Below, in pieces: positions 51,637-62,637 of a stretch of 64,000 nucleotides of DNA. The notes under the pieces were generated by a model that was not told the DNA's origin, searched no databases, and saw only the letters and a list, made by a program, of their open reading frames with translations. This DNA is from Granulosicoccus sp963833195 (lineage in GTDB: Bacteria; Pseudomonadota; Gammaproteobacteria; Granulosicoccales; Granulosicoccaceae): NCBI GenBank assembly GCA_963833195.1, contig CAWHXF010000027.1, positions 3,100,001 through 3,164,000 on the forward strand, given 5' to 3'. Positions within the stretch are counted from its first letter, which is position 1; every line of letters begins with the position of its first letter. A program made the position numbers and the translations under genes.

Positions 51637-52665
51637 TCAGGCCCGGGCCCCGCGTCGCATCCGCGGATCGACAACGGTGTAGACGAGATCGATCACGAGG
51701 TTCAGCGCGACGAACAGCAGGGCCATCGCGAGCACGAAACCCTGCACTGCCGCGTAGTCCGACACCACCAGCGCGTCCACCGCGTACGAGCCGATGCCGG
51801 GCCAGGCGAACACCTTCTCGACAAGCACGTTCGCGCCGAGCGTGAACGAGAACACCATGCCGAGCGTCGTGATGACGGGCAGCAGCGCGTTGCCGAGCGC
51901 GTGTCCCAGGACGATGTCCCGGCGGCTGCCGCCGAAGGCGCGGGCGGTGCGCACGTGGGCCGAGCCGAGTGCCGCGAGCATGGACGCACGCGTCATGCGC
52001 GCGAGCGGTGCGAGCGTGAACAGCGCGAGCGTCACGGCGGGCAGCACGAGCTGGCGCGCCGCGGCGAGGAAGGTCTCGGCGTCGCGCGCCAGCAGCGCAT
52101 CGATCAGGTAGAAGCCCGTCACGTGCGCGGGTTCGAGGTACACGAAGTCGAGCCTGCCGAGCGGCGACGGCGCCCAGCCGAGCAGGTAGTAGAAGACGTA
52201 GATCAGCAGGATGCCCGTGAAGAAGGTCGGCAGCGAGACGCCCGCGGTGACCAGCACCCGGCACAGGTGATCGACCCACGAGCCCGGACGCGTCGCTGCG
52301 AGCACGCCGAGCGGTACCGCGACGGCGCACGACAGCGCGAGCGCGACGAGCGTGAGCTCGAGCGAGGCCGGCAGCCGGCGCAGCAGATCGGTCGCGACGG
52401 ACTGGCCGGTCGACATCGACTGGCCGAGGTCCCCGCGCAGCAGGTCGGCCACGTAGTCGACGAACTGGGCGGGCAGCGGCTTGTCCAGACCCATCGAGGC
52501 GCGGACCTGCGCGATGGAGTCCTCGTCGGCGAGCTGGCCCGCGAAGTAGCTCGCGGGGTCGCCGGGCAGCGCGCGCGACAGCAGGAAGCTGATGACGACG
52601 ACGCCCACGACGACCGGCAGCGTCGAGCCGACGCGGCCTGCGACGCGGGCGAGCGTCGGGCTCAC
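51637..52665 (-). CDS. oligopeptide ABC importer permease (DppB-like)
   Basis: 342 residues from GTG 52665, overlapping the binding-protein stop by 4 nt. VVVISFLLSRALPGDPASYF, LGQSMSTGQSVATDLLRRLP and the coupling loop VRTARAFGGSRRDIVLGHAL with ALLPVITTLGMVFSFTLGAN are hallmarks of DppB-type permeases. Six helices. It forms the channel with the DppC-like protein. Confidence 0.9.
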   Translation of the reverse strand: MSPTLARVAGRVGSTLPVVVGVVVISFLLSRALPGDPASYFAGQLADEDSIAQVRASMGLDKPLPAQFVDYVADLLRGDLGQSMSTGQSVATDLLRRLPASLELTLVALALSCAVAVPLGVLAATRPGSWVDHLCRVLVTAGVSLPTFFTGILLIYVFYYLLGWAPSPLGRLDFVYLEPAHVTGFYLIDALLARDAETFLAAARQLVLPAVTLALFTLAPLARMTRASMLAALGSAHVRTARAFGGSRRDIVLGHALGNALLPVITTLGMVFSFTLGANVLVEKVFAWPGIGSYAVDALVVSDYAAVQGFVLAMALLFVALNLVIDLVYTVVDPRMRRGARA

Positions 52666-54279
52666 GCCGCGGCGAGCGAGCGGATGTCGAGCTGGCGGTG
52701 GAACCAGGACTCGTAGCCCTCTGCGCCGTTGAGCGCCACGTTCAGCGCCGGCTGGTAGAGCGGGATGCGCGGCAGGTCCTCGAACGCGATCTCGATGAGC
52801 CGGCGGATCTTCGGGGCGTACTCGGGGTCGTCGACGCTCATGAAGATCGTCTCGTCGACGAGCGTCTCGACCTCCTCGTTGCGGTAGTTCGAGGAGTTGA
52901 AGAGATGCCCTTCCTGGTAGGCCCAGAAGAAGTAGTAGCAGGGGTAGTTCAGCCAGCCGCCGAAGTTCTCGAGGTGCATGGGCAGGCGCTTGTCGACCAG
53001 CGCCGCGGTGCGCCAGTTGGCGCCGGGAATCTTGTCTATCGTCGTGGTGATGCCGAGCTTGCCGAGCGACTCCTGGATCAGCAGTGCCGCGGGCTCCATC
53101 CAGTCGGACAGGCTGAGCGCGATGGAGAACGGCACCTCGAAGCCCTGCGCATGCGCGGACTTCTCGAGGTGCTCGCGCGCGAGCTCCATGTCGTTGACGT
53201 ACGGCGAGGGCTGCGGCCAGGCGATGGACTCGCCGCCCGCGTCGCCGCCCCACATCGGCGCGCCTCGGCCGTAGGCGGCGCGCTCGAAGAGCTCCTGGTA
53301 GGGCACCGCGTAGGCGATCGCCTTCCTGACGTCGGGGTCCTGGAAGGGCTCGAAGGTCGTGTTCAGCGCCAGCACGTGGATGCAGTTGTCGACGGGCGTG
53401 GACACCACGCGCACGCCCTCGACGGCGTCGAGCTCGCTCGCGTCCTTGTTCGGGATGTTGAACGACAGGTTCGCGTCGCCGCGCTCGATCAGCGCGCGTC
53501 GGGTCGAGGCGTTCGGGCACCTCGCGCAGCACCACGCGCTGCACTTCGGGCAGCGGGCCGCAGGCCCAGTCGTCGAAGCGCTCGTACACGAGCTGCTCGC
53601 CAGGTTGCCAGCGCGCCACCTGGTACGCGCCCGAGCCCGCGGGCGTCGTGTGCAGGTACTCGGCGGCCCACGGGTCGGCGTCGGTCGCGTTCGCCTTCGC
53701 GACCGCGCTGTTGATGACGAAGGGGATCGGCACGGCGAGGTCGGGCAGCGTGAGCTTCGACGGGCGGTCGAGCGTGATGCGGAAGGTGCGCTCGTCCACG
53801 GCCTCGAACTGCTCCGGGCGCTCCAGGCCGCCCGCCTTCATCTGCACCGTCGGGAAGCCGCCGATCGACACCGCGCGGTCGAACGACCACTTCACGTCCT
53901 CGGCCGTCACGGGCGTGCCGTCCCAGAACGTCGCCTCGCGCAGCGTGAAGGTGAGCGTCAGGCCGTCCTCGGAGGTCTCCCACGTCTCGGCGAGCTCGGG
54001 CTCCAGCGACGTCGAGTCGTAGGTCAGCTCGCCGTCCTCGGTGGTGCGCGTGCCGAAGGTGAGCAGCCGGTCGTAGCAGTTGATCGCGACCTGGTAGCTC
54101 GGCCGGTTGGTGCCGGTGCGGTGCAGGTCCAGGCTGTTGATGGTCTCGCCGCTGATCACGACGAGGGTCCCGTTCGTCGCGGCGCTGGCCGGCAGCACCT
54201 TCAGGAAGGGCAGCGCGGTGGCCGCGAGCCCGGTACCGCCGATCTTCATGAAGTCGCGTCGCGACGTGCGCAGGCTCAT
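52662..54279 (-). CDS. peptide-type ABC substrate-binding protein (frameshifted)
   Basis: Starts at ATG 54279 with a twin-arginine signal (SLRTSRRDFMKIGGTGLAAT). The SBP_bac_5 fold is visible: EPELAETWETSEDGLTLTF, DGTPVTAEDVKWSFDRAV, then after the shift DPDVRKAIAYAVPYQELFER and YEGHLFNSSNYRNEE-like C-terminal parts. The frame is lost at 53511-53520: the minus strand reads GTGCCCGAACGCC where GTGCCGAACGCC would continue the family sequence (VPNASTRRALIERGDANLSF). One extra C in a run of three explains it. Either a sequencing indel or a recent inactivating mutation. First gene of the minus-strand operon. Confidence 0.82.
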
Positions 54280-54442
54280 GGGCGTATGGCTCCGTGGGAA
54301 TCGGGTGAGGCCCGCCCGCGCCTCCGGCACGAGCGACGGTACGATCAGCGTGCTACGTTCGAGTGATTCGCACCGCTGCTATTTCCTCACCCGAGCGTTG
54401 CCCGAAACGCGGCACTCGGCCGACCACGACGACGCGTCCGCC

Positions 54443-55364
54443 ATGCGACATCTCCAGACCTTCCGGCTCATCGAGGCCGTGGTCCGGACCGGCTCCATCC
54501 GCAAGGCCGCCGAGGACATGAACATCACGGCGTCGGCGTTGAACCGGCGCATCCAGCGCTTCGAGGAGGAGTTCGGCTCGCAGGTGTTCGAGCGGCTGCC
54601 GCGCGGCATGCGGCTGAACCCCGCCGGGGAGCTGCTGATCCAGCACGTGCGCAAGCAGGTGGCGGACCTCGGCGCCGTGCGCTCGCAGGTGGCGGACCTG
54701 TCGGGCGAGCGCCGCGGCCACGTCGGCATCGCGTGCTCGCAGGCGCTCGTGCCCTTCTTCCTGCCGGCCGAGATCGCCCGCTACCGGCACGAGCACCCGG
54801 GCGTCGGCTTCACGGTCAACGTGCGCGACCGGGTCGCCGCCGAGGCGGACCTCGCGAGCTTCGCCTGCGACGTGGCCATCGTGTTCGAGCCGGTGAACCT
54901 CGTGCGCTTCGAGGTGCTGCACGCGGTGGTGCAGGCGGTGCACGCGGTCGTGGCCGCGGATCACCCGCTCGCCGGGACGCACCGACCTGCGGCTGCGCGA
55001 CTGCCTGGACTGGCCGTGCGTGGTGCCGTCGCGGGCGTACGGCGTGCGCGCGCTGCTCGACCGCTCCCCGCGCGCGCGGCAGGAGGAGCTCGCCCCGACG
55101 ATCGAGTCCGACTCGTTCGACTTCATGCGCCACTACGTGCTGCACGAGCGCGCCGTCGCGTTCCAGATCCCGATCGGCCTGGATCCGGCCCGCGACGGCA
55201 TCGTCGCCCGAGCGCTGCCCGAGCGCGACGTGCCGCGGGGCGAGCTGCTGATCGGGCGGCTGCGCGGGCGCACGCTGCCGATCGCGGCGGCGCGCTTCAT
55301 CAAGCGCGCGGCCGACGCGCTGGACCGCAGCGCGAGCGATGCGTTTCGGGCAACGGTGCGCTGA
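54443..55364 (+). CDS. LysR-family transcriptional regulator (frameshifted)
   Basis: ATG 54443. MRHLQTFRLIEAVVRTGSIR and KAAEDMNITASALNRRIQRF form the LysR helix-turn-helix, followed by a substrate-binding domain. After DHPLAG the frame changes at the GGG run 54974-54976: one G too many; without it LAGRTDLRLRDCLDWPCVVP continues to a normal end at 55364. It lies between the two divergent operons (starts at 54279 minus and 55459 plus) and probably regulates one or both. About 306 residues when corrected. Confidence 0.82.
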
Positions 55365-55458
55365 GAACATGGCAGCGGACCGACGCAGCGGGCTTCGATA
55401 GCGTGCACGGTGTGGGGCGGTTGGGCGCCCCGTCACCGTGTTCCCCAGGAGCTTCGCC

Positions 55459-56581
55459 ATGGCCTCGAACCACCGACCCGACCGCCGCCGGGCACTGATC
55501 ACCGGCAGCGCCGTGCTGGGCGCCGCCGCCTTCGGCGGGGTGCTGCCCCGCGCGCGCGCCGCCGACACCACGGTCGGCTTCCTCTACGTCGGGCCGAAGG
55601 ACGACTACGGCTACAACCAGGCGCACGCCGAGGGCGCGGCCGCGGTCAAGGCGATGGACGGCGTGAGCGTGATCGAGGAGGAGAACGTGCCCGGAGACGG
55701 TCGCCGTGCAGAAGTCCATGCGCAGCATGATCGAGCTCGACGGCGCGCCGCTGCTCTTCCCGACCTCCTTCGGCTACTTCGACCCGCACGTGCTCGCCGT
55801 CGCCGAGGACTACCCCGAGGTGCGCTTCGAGCACTGCGGCGGGCTGTGGCAGGAAGGGGTGCACCCCGCGAACGTCGGTTCCTACTTCGGTTACATCGGC
55901 ATGGGGCAGTACCTGAACGGCATCGCCGCGGGCCACGCGACGACCTCGAAGAAGATCGGCTTCGTGGCCGCCAAGCCGATTCCGCAGGTGCTGCTCAACG
56001 TCAACTCGTTCCTGCTCGGCGCGCGCGCGGTCGACCCCGACATCACCTGCCAGGTGATCTTCACCGGCGACTGGTCCATGGCCGTCAAGGAGGCCGAGGC
56101 CACCAACGCGCTCGTCGACCAGGGCGCCGACGTGATCACCTGCCACGTGGACAGCCCGAAGGTCGTGGTCGAGACCGCGGCCGGCCGCGACGCCTTCGTG
56201 TGCGGCTACCACGCCGACCAGAGCCCGCTCGCCCCGGAGAAGTACCTCACGGGCGCGGAATGGAACTGGGCCGACGTCTACACGGGCATGGTGGCCAGGC
56301 ACCTGGCCGGCGAGCCGATCGACAACTTCGTGCGCGGCGGGTTGGCGGCGAACTTCATCAAGATGAGCCCGTTCGGGCCGGCCGTGTCGGAGGCGGCGCG
56401 CAAGCAGTTCGAGGACGTGCGCGGCCAGATCATGGCGGGCGGCTACGCCGCCATCCGCGGACCGCTGCAGGACAACCAGGGTCGGGTCATCGCCACCGAG
56501 GGCCAGAGCTTCGTCGAGGACGACGTCGCGCTCGAGAGCATGGACTACCTCGTCGAGGGCGTGCTCGGCTCGGTCTCGTAA
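55459..56581 (+). CDS. BMP-family ABC substrate-binding protein (frameshifted)
   Basis: ATG 55459 with AGGAG upstream and a twin-arginine-like signal (HRPDRRRALITGSAVLGAAA). The mature protein begins DTTVGFLYVGPKDDYGYNQA, typical of BMP/PnrA proteins. The frame breaks at the CCC run 55690-55692 (one C too many); removing one C joins EEENVP to ETVAVQKSMRSMIELDGA, and the protein then continues normally to the stop at 56581. First gene of the plus-strand operon; delivers ligand to the permeases behind it. Confidence 0.83.
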
Positions 56582-56611
56582 GGCACGCCGGGCCCGGGAA
56601 GGCGCGCGGCC

Positions 56612-57718
56612 ATGCTCGCCGCGGGCGCACCTGCCCGCACGGCCGGCGGCGGCACGTCCATCGCCGCGGCGTTGCGCAGCGTCGCTCCGGCGAGCGGCTA
56701 CGCCGCGTTCGGGCTGCCGGTGCTGTCGCTCGTGGCGGGGCTCGGCGCGTTCTCGGTGTTCCTGCTCGTGACCGGGCACTCGCCCGCGACCTTCTACGCG
56801 CTCGTCTGGAAGGCCGGCTTCGGCACCGCCTTCTCGTGGTCCAACACGCTGTCGCGGGCGGCGCCGCTGCTGCTCGCGGCGCTGTGCGTCGCCCTGCCCG
56901 CGCGGCTGGGGCTGATCGTCATCGGCGGCGAGGGCGCCATCGTGCTCGGGGGCGTGGCGGCGGGCGGCGTCGGTGCGGTCCTCTCCGACGGCACCGCGAG
57001 CCTCGTGCTCATGGGCCTGTCGGCCGCGCTGACGGGCGCGGTCTGGATCGGCGCGGTGGGCTGGCTGCGCATCCGTCGCGGCGTCAACGAGACGATCTCG
57101 AGCCTGCTGCTGGCCTACATCGCCATCGCGCTCATGAACCATCTGGTGGAGGGTCCGCTGCGGGATCCCGCCAGCCTCAACAAGCCCTCGACGGCGCCGC
57201 TCGGGGACGCCGAGCGCATCGGCACGATCCCGGGCATCGACGTGCACTGGGGGCTCGTGGCGGGACTCGTCGCGTGCATCGCCAGCTGGGCGCTGCTGCG
57301 CTTCACGACCCTGGGCTTCGCGGCCCGCATCGTCGGCGGCAACGCGCGCGCCGCGGCGCTGCAGGGGTTGCCCGTCGGCGCGCTCGTCGTCGGCGCCTGC
57401 GCGCTGGGCGGCGCGCTCGCGGGGCTCGCGGGCTTCTTCGAGGTCAGTGCGGTGCAGGGCTCGGCCAACGCCTCGCTCGCCGCCGGCGTCGGCTTCACGG
57501 CAATCCTCGTCTCCTTCCTCGCGCGCCACCACCCGCTCGCCATCGTGCCGGTGGCGATCCTGCTGGCGGGTTTCGAGGCGTCCAGCGGGCTCGTGCAGCG
57601 ACGCATGGACCTGCCGGACGCGACGATGCTCGTGCTGCAGGGCTTCGTGTTCGTGGCGATCCTCGTCGGCGAGACCCTGCGCGGCCGCACCTTCCGCCTC
57701 GCGGGCGCGCGGTCATGA
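56612..57718 (+). CDS. BMP-type ABC permease 1
   Basis: 368 residues, intact. Multi-helix permease with ALPARLGLIVIGGEGAIVLG (coupling loop), RRGVNETISSLLLAYIAIAL and GFAARIVGGNARAAALQGLP. It follows the binding protein after 30 bp, and its stop overlaps the next permease start (ATGA). It corresponds to the permease at 9960-11006 in the first BMP operon. Confidence 0.88.
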   Translation: MLAAGAPARTAGGGTSIAAALRSVAPASGYAAFGLPVLSLVAGLGAFSVFLLVTGHSPATFYALVWKAGFGTAFSWSNTLSRAAPLLLAALCVALPARLGLIVIGGEGAIVLGGVAAGGVGAVLSDGTASLVLMGLSAALTGAVWIGAVGWLRIRRGVNETISSLLLAYIAIALMNHLVEGPLRDPASLNKPSTAPLGDAERIGTIPGIDVHWGLVAGLVACIASWALLRFTTLGFAARIVGGNARAAALQGLPVGALVVGACALGGALAGLAGFFEVSAVQGSANASLAAGVGFTAILVSFLARHHPLAIVPVAILLAGFEASSGLVQRRMDLPDATMLVLQGFVFVAILVGETLRGRTFRLAGARS

Positions 57719-58642
57719 GCCCCGCCGACATCGGCTGGTGGGGCGTGCCGCTCGCGGTCCTGGCGGGCGCGATCCGGGTCTCGGTGCCGTTCCTGTTCGT
57801 GAGCCTCGGGCGAGTGCCTGACCGAGCGCTCCGGGCGCATCAACCTCGGGCTCGAGGGCACGCTCGTGTTCGGCGCCATGAGCGGCTACGCCGCGGCGGT
57901 GCTCACCGGCTCCCCGTGGCTCGGCGTGCTCGTCGCGGCCGCGGCCGGCGCGGGCTTCGGCGCGCTGCACGCCGCGTGCTGCAGCCTGGTGCGCGTCAAC
58001 GACATCGCGATCGGCATCGCGCTGATGCTGCTCGGCACCGGGCTCGCGTTCCACTTCGGCAAGCCGTTCATCCAGCCGCCCGCGCCGGACCTGCCGTCGG
58101 TGTCGCTCGGCGGCTGGTCGTCGTCGCCGCAGCTGCGCGCCGCGCTCGAGGTGAACGTGCTGTTCCCCATCGGCGTCGCGCTCGCGTTCGCCATGGCGTG
58201 GATGTTCCGGCGCACGCGCTTCGGGCTCGTGGTGCGCACCGTGGGCGACAGCGACGCGGCGGCGCGCGCGCTCGGGCTGTCCTCGGTGCGCGTGCGCTTC
58301 GCGGCCACGTCCCTGGGCGGCGCGCTCGCGGGCATCGGCGGCGCCTCGCTGTCGCTGTACTACCCCGGCAGCTGGAACGAGGGCATCTCCTCGGGACAGG
58401 GCCTGATCGCCGTGGCGCTGGTGATCTTCGCGCGCTGGAACCCGATCGGCTGCCTCGGCGCGTCCCTGCTCTTCGGCGGGGCCGGCGCGCTGGGGCCGGC
58501 CTTGCAATCGGTGGGCGTGGGCGGAGGCTATCACCTGATCGGCGCCGCGCCCTACGTGCTCACCCTGGTCGTGCTGATCGTCACGAGCTCCTCGACGCGG
58601 CCCCTGGCGGGCGCCCCGGGAGAGCTTCGTCTGAACCGCTGA
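57715..58642 (+). CDS. BMP-type ABC permease 2 (frameshifted)
   Basis: ATG 57715 overlaps the previous stop. After VPFLFVSLG the frame changes at the GGG run 57808-57810; with one G removed it reads ECLTERSGRINLGLEGTLVF, the conserved coupling loop, then continues to 58642. About 308 residues with 8-9 helices when corrected. Partner of the permease before it. Confidence 0.83.
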
Positions 58643-58667
58643 ACACACGAGACTCGAGGACATCGAC

Positions 58668-59710
58668 ATGAACGGACTGGGCGGGCTGAACAAGTCCCCG
58701 GAAGGCGTGGTCATCGGCGTGGTGCAGTCGCAGCTGCCCCTCGTCGAGACGCCCGAGCAGCTCGCCGCGCAGGTGGCGCGCACCGTCGCCCTGGTGGGCA
58801 AGGCGCGGCGGAACCTGCCGGCGATGGATCTCGTGGTGTTCCCCGAGTATTCGCTGCACGGGCTCTCGATGAGCACCGACCCGCGCATCATGTGCCGGCG
58901 GGACGGCCCCGAGATGCAGGCGCTCGCCGACGCCTGCCGCGAGCACCGGATCTGGGGCTGCTTCTCGATCATGGAGCACAACCCGCACGGCAACCCGTAC
59001 AACGTCGGCATCATCATCGACGACACCGGCGCGGAGCGGCTGTACTACCGGAAGCTCCACCCCTGGGTGCCGGTCGAGCCGTGGGAGCCCGGCGACGTCG
59101 GCATACCCGTCATCGACGGGCCCAACGGCTGCCGGCTCGGGCTGATCATCTGCCACGACGGCATGTTCCCGGAGATGGCGCGCGAGTGCGCCTACCGCGG
59201 CGCGGAGATCATGCTGCGCACGGCCGGCTACACGGCGCCGATCCGGGAGAGCTGGGGGTTCACCAACCGCTCGAACGCCTTCTGCAACCTCATGGTCACG
59301 GCCAACGTCTGCCTGTCCGGCAGCGACGGCACGTTCGACAGCATGGGCGAGGGCATGATCGTGAACTTCGACGGCTCGGTGCTCGCGCACGGCACGAGCG
59401 GTCGCGTCGACGAGATCGTCACCGCCGAGGTGCGCCCGGACCTCGTGCGCGAGGCGCGCGCGAACTGGGGCGTGGAGAACAACATCTACCAGCTCGGCCA
59501 CCGCGGCTTCACCGCCGTGCGCGGCGGCGCGACCGACTGCCCGTACACCTACATGCACGACCTCGTCGCGGGAACGCTACCGGTCTGCCGTGGGAGGACA
59601 CCGTGCAGGTCGTCGACGGCACGCCGTGCGGCTTCGACGCGCCGACGCGCGACTACGCCCCCGCCCCGGCGTCGGAATCGTCCGAGGAGCCGCGCCGCGC
59701 GCCGCGCCTC
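58668..59710 (+). CDS. formamidase/aliphatic-amidase-like nitrilase (FmdA type, frameshifted)
   Basis: Starts at ATG 58668. The nitrilase triad is intact and spaced as in AmiF formamidases: Glu60 (VVFPEYSLHG), Lys129 (YYRKLHPWVP), Cys162 (LIICHDGMFPE). At the GGG run 59570-59572 a base is missing; in the other frame the sequence continues GNATGLPWEDTVQVVDGT, CGFDAPTRDYAPA, matching the family C-terminus. In that frame no stop occurs before the next gene ends at 60388, so the two could also be one fused chain. In the uncorrected frame the stop is at 59712-59714. Likely hydrolyses a small amide to acid and ammonia. Confidence 0.8.
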
Positions 59711-60388
59711 GTGAGCACGATCGACAGCCGGCCCTACCCCTGGCCCTTCGACGGCGAGCTGTCGGCGGCGAACACCGCGCTGATCGTCATCGACATGCAG
59801 ACCGACTTCTGCGGCATCGGCGGCTACGTGGACACGATGGGCTACGACCTGTCGCTGACGCGCGCGCCCATCGAGCCCATCGGCACGGTGCTGGACGCGA
59901 TGCGCGCGAAGGGCTACCCGGTGCTGCACACGCGCGAGGGGCACCGACCGGATCTCTCGGATCTGCCCGCGAACAAGCGCTGGCGCAGCCGGCGCATCGG
60001 CGCGGGGATCGGGGACGCGGGCCCGTGCGGCCGCATCCTGGTGCGCGGCGAGCCCGGCTGGGAGATCGTCGAGGAGCTCGCGCCCCTGCCCGGCGAGACC
60101 ATCATCGACAAGCCGGGCAAGGGCAGCTTCTGCGCCACGGACCTGGAGCTGATCCTGCGCTCCGCGGGCATCCGGAACCTGGTGCTGACGGGCATCACGA
60201 CGGACGTGTGCGTGCACACGACGCTGCGCGAGGCGAACGATCGCGGCTTCGAGTGCGTCGTGCTCGAGGACTGCTGCGGCGCCACGGACGCGGCGAACCA
60301 CGCCGCCGCGCTGTCGATGATCCAGATGCAGGGCGGCGTGTTCGGCGCGGTGTCGGACAGTGCCAGCCTGGTCGCCGCGCTGCCGTGA
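59711..60388 (+). CDS. isochorismatase-fold cysteine hydrolase (biuret-hydrolase-like), copy 1
   Basis: 225 residues from GTG 59711, which forms a GTGA overlap with a TGA of the preceding frame. The Asp-Lys-Cys site is present: Asp32 (VIDMQTDFCG), lysine in IDKPGKGSF (134 or 137) and Cys167 (GITTDVCVHT). The motifs HTREGHRPDLSDLP and TTLREANDRGFECVVLEDCC are those of biuret/ureidoacrylate-type amidohydrolases. It is paralogous to the protein at 61972-62637. It probably cleaves a carbamoyl or ureide bond of the imported compound. Confidence 0.85.
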   Translation: MSTIDSRPYPWPFDGELSAANTALIVIDMQTDFCGIGGYVDTMGYDLSLTRAPIEPIGTVLDAMRAKGYPVLHTREGHRPDLSDLPANKRWRSRRIGAGIGDAGPCGRILVRGEPGWEIVEELAPLPGETIIDKPGKGSFCATDLELILRSAGIRNLVLTGITTDVCVHTTLREANDRGFECVVLEDCCGATDAANHAAALSMIQMQGGVFGAVSDSASLVAALP

Positions 60389-61975
60389 GCGGCGATCCCG
60401 TCACGCGCGCGATCGGCGTCGAGATCGTCTCGATGACCAAGGCCTTCGGGCCGGTCGTCGCGCTCGAGGACGTGTCGATGGTGGTCCCGGCCGGCGACTT
60501 CCACGCGCTGCTCGGCGAGAACGGGGCGGGCAAGTCCACGCTCGTGAAATGCCTGACGGGCTTCTACCGACCGGACTCGGGCCAGGTGGCGGTGAACGGG
60601 CGCGAGGCGACGATATCGCACCCGCGCGACGCCCACCGGCTCGGGCTCGGCATGGTGTACCAGCACTTCACGCTCGCCCCGTCGATGACGGGCGCGGAGA
60701 ACCTGACCATCGCCGCCGACCGGGTGCCCGCGCTCCTGCACCCGCGCCGCGAGCGCGAGCGGCTCGGCGCGTTCCTCGACACGATGCCGTTCCGGGTCGA
60801 TCTCGACCGTCCCGTCGAACGGCTCGCTGCCGGGGAGCGCCAGAAGCTCGAGATCCTCAAGCAGTTCTGGCTCGGCCGGGGCTTCCTGATCCTGGACGAG
60901 CCGACCTCGGTGCTGACACCGCAGGAGGCGGACGACGTGCTCGGCCACGTCCGGAGCTTGTGCGATGCCGGGCGTGTGACGGTGCTGATGATCACGCACA
61001 AGCTGCGCGAGGTGGAGGCCTTCGCGCGGGCCGCGACGGTGCTGCGCGCCGGCCGACGCGTGGGCGGCGGCCCGGTCGAGGGCCTCTCACGCGAAGCGAT
61101 GGCGTCGATGATGGTGGGCGGCGGATCGGACAGGGTCGCCGCGGGCGGCACGACCGCGCCCCTTCCACGGCGGACTCGACGAGCAGGCTCCCGTGCGCCT
61201 GTGCGTCGAGGGCGCGCGTGCCCTCGACCGGCGCGGCGCGCCCTCGATCCGCATCGACGCGCTGCAGGTCCGGGCCGGCGAGCTCGTCGGCGTGGCGGGC
61301 GTCGCGGGCAACGGCCAGGGCGAGCTCGTCGAGCTGCTGTCCGGTCAGCGTCCGCTGCTCGCAGGCCGCGTGTCGGTCGACGGCGCGCCGTTCCGCGGCA
61401 CGCGCCGGCAGCAACGCGAGCACGGCGTGCGCTTCCTGCCCGAAGAGCCGCTCGCGAACGCCTGCGCGCCCGAGCTGTCGCTCGCCGAGAACCTGTCGAT
61501 GCGCGAATTCGACGTCGACGCGAGCGGCCGTCCGCGCCGGCTGCTCGACGGGGCCGCTATGCGCCGGCGCGCGACCCGGCTGATCGAGGCCTTCGGCGTG
61601 CGCGCGGGATCGCCCGCACAACCGATCGCCACGCTCTCCGGCGGCAACGTGCAGCGCGCGGTGCTCGCGCGCGAGCTCGACGGCGACGTCCGGCTGCTGA
61701 TCGTCGCGAACCCCTGCTTCGGGCTCGACGTCGGCGCCACGGCCGAGATCCGCGCCCGCCTGCGCGCCGCGCGCGACGCCGGCTGCGCCGTGCTGCTGCT
61801 GAGCGAGGATCTCGACGAGGTCCTGGAGCTCGCCGACCGGGTGCTGGTCATGACCGACGGACGGATCGTGTTCGAGACGCCCGCGCACGGTGCGGACCGG
61901 ACGCGGATCGGGCGCACATGGCCGGACAGGCGGGCGAAGCCGACCCCGGCGTCCAAGGCGGCCGAGGCGGCATGA
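60385..61975 (+). CDS. BMP-type ABC importer duplicated ATPase (frameshifted)
   Basis: GTG 60385 overlaps the stop before it (GTGA). Cassette 1: Walker A GENGAGKSTLVKCL, LAAGERQKLEILKQF, LILDEPTSVLTPQEA. Cassette 2 is in another frame: GVAGNGQGELVELL, LSGGNVQRAVLARELD. The join is at the CCCC run 61159-61162: one C fewer gives TAPFHGGLDEQAPVRLCVEG. Corrected length about 530, the usual for simple-sugar/nucleoside-type ATPases. Stop overlaps the next start (ATGA). Confidence 0.83.
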
Positions 61976-62637
61976 GCACGTTGCGGGCCGAGCCCTTCGA
62001 GCTCGCGCTGGACCGCCCGAACGTCGCGCTGGTCGTGATCGACATGCAGCGCGACTTCGTGGAACCCGGCGGCTTCGGTGCGAGCCTCGGCAACGACGTG
62101 GCTCCGCTCGGAGCGATCGTGCCGCGCGTGCGCGCGCTGCTCGACGGCTTCCGCGGTGCCGGCCTGCCGGTGCTTCACACGCGCGAGTGCCATCGCGCGG
62201 ATCTTTCCGACTGCCCGCCCGCCAAGCGTCGGCGCGGCGCCCCCGGCATGCGCATCGGCGATCCGGGCCCGATGGGCCGGCTGCTGGTCGCCGGCGAGCC
62301 GGGCGCCGAGATCGTGCCGGAGCTCGCGCCGTTGCCCGGCGAGCCCGTGATCGACAAGCCGGGCAAGGGCGCGTTCCACGCGACGGAGCTTGCCGCGGTG
62401 CTGGGCGCGCTCGGCACGACGCAGCTGGTGTTCGCCGGGGTCACGACCGAGGTCTGCGTGCAGAGCACGATGCGCGAGGCGAACGATCGCGGCTTCGAGT
62501 GCGTGCTCGCGAGCGATGCCTGCGCCAGCTACTTCCCGGCCTTCCACGCGGCGACGCTGGAGATGGTGCGCTCGCAGGGCGCGATCGTCGGCTGGACGGC
62601 CACCACCACGGACCTGCTGGACGCCATTTCATCATGA
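61972..62637 (+). CDS. isochorismatase-fold cysteine hydrolase, copy 2
   Basis: 221 residues, intact. Asp28 (VIDMQRDFVEPGG), Lys in IDKPGKGAF (129 or 132) and Cys162 (GVTTEVCVQST) form the catalytic set. The backbone follows copy 1 closely (HTRECHRADLSDCPPAKRRR, MREANDRGFECVLASDACAS), so both derive from one duplication, but the substrate-loop residues differ (FVEPGGF against FCGIGGY). Two paralogues in one operon suggest two successive or alternative substrates. Overlaps both neighbours by 4 nt. Confidence 0.87.
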   Translation: MSTLRAEPFELALDRPNVALVVIDMQRDFVEPGGFGASLGNDVAPLGAIVPRVRALLDGFRGAGLPVLHTRECHRADLSDCPPAKRRRGAPGMRIGDPGPMGRLLVAGEPGAEIVPELAPLPGEPVIDKPGKGAFHATELAAVLGALGTTQLVFAGVTTEVCVQSTMREANDRGFECVLASDACASYFPAFHAATLEMVRSQGAIVGWTATTTDLLDAISS

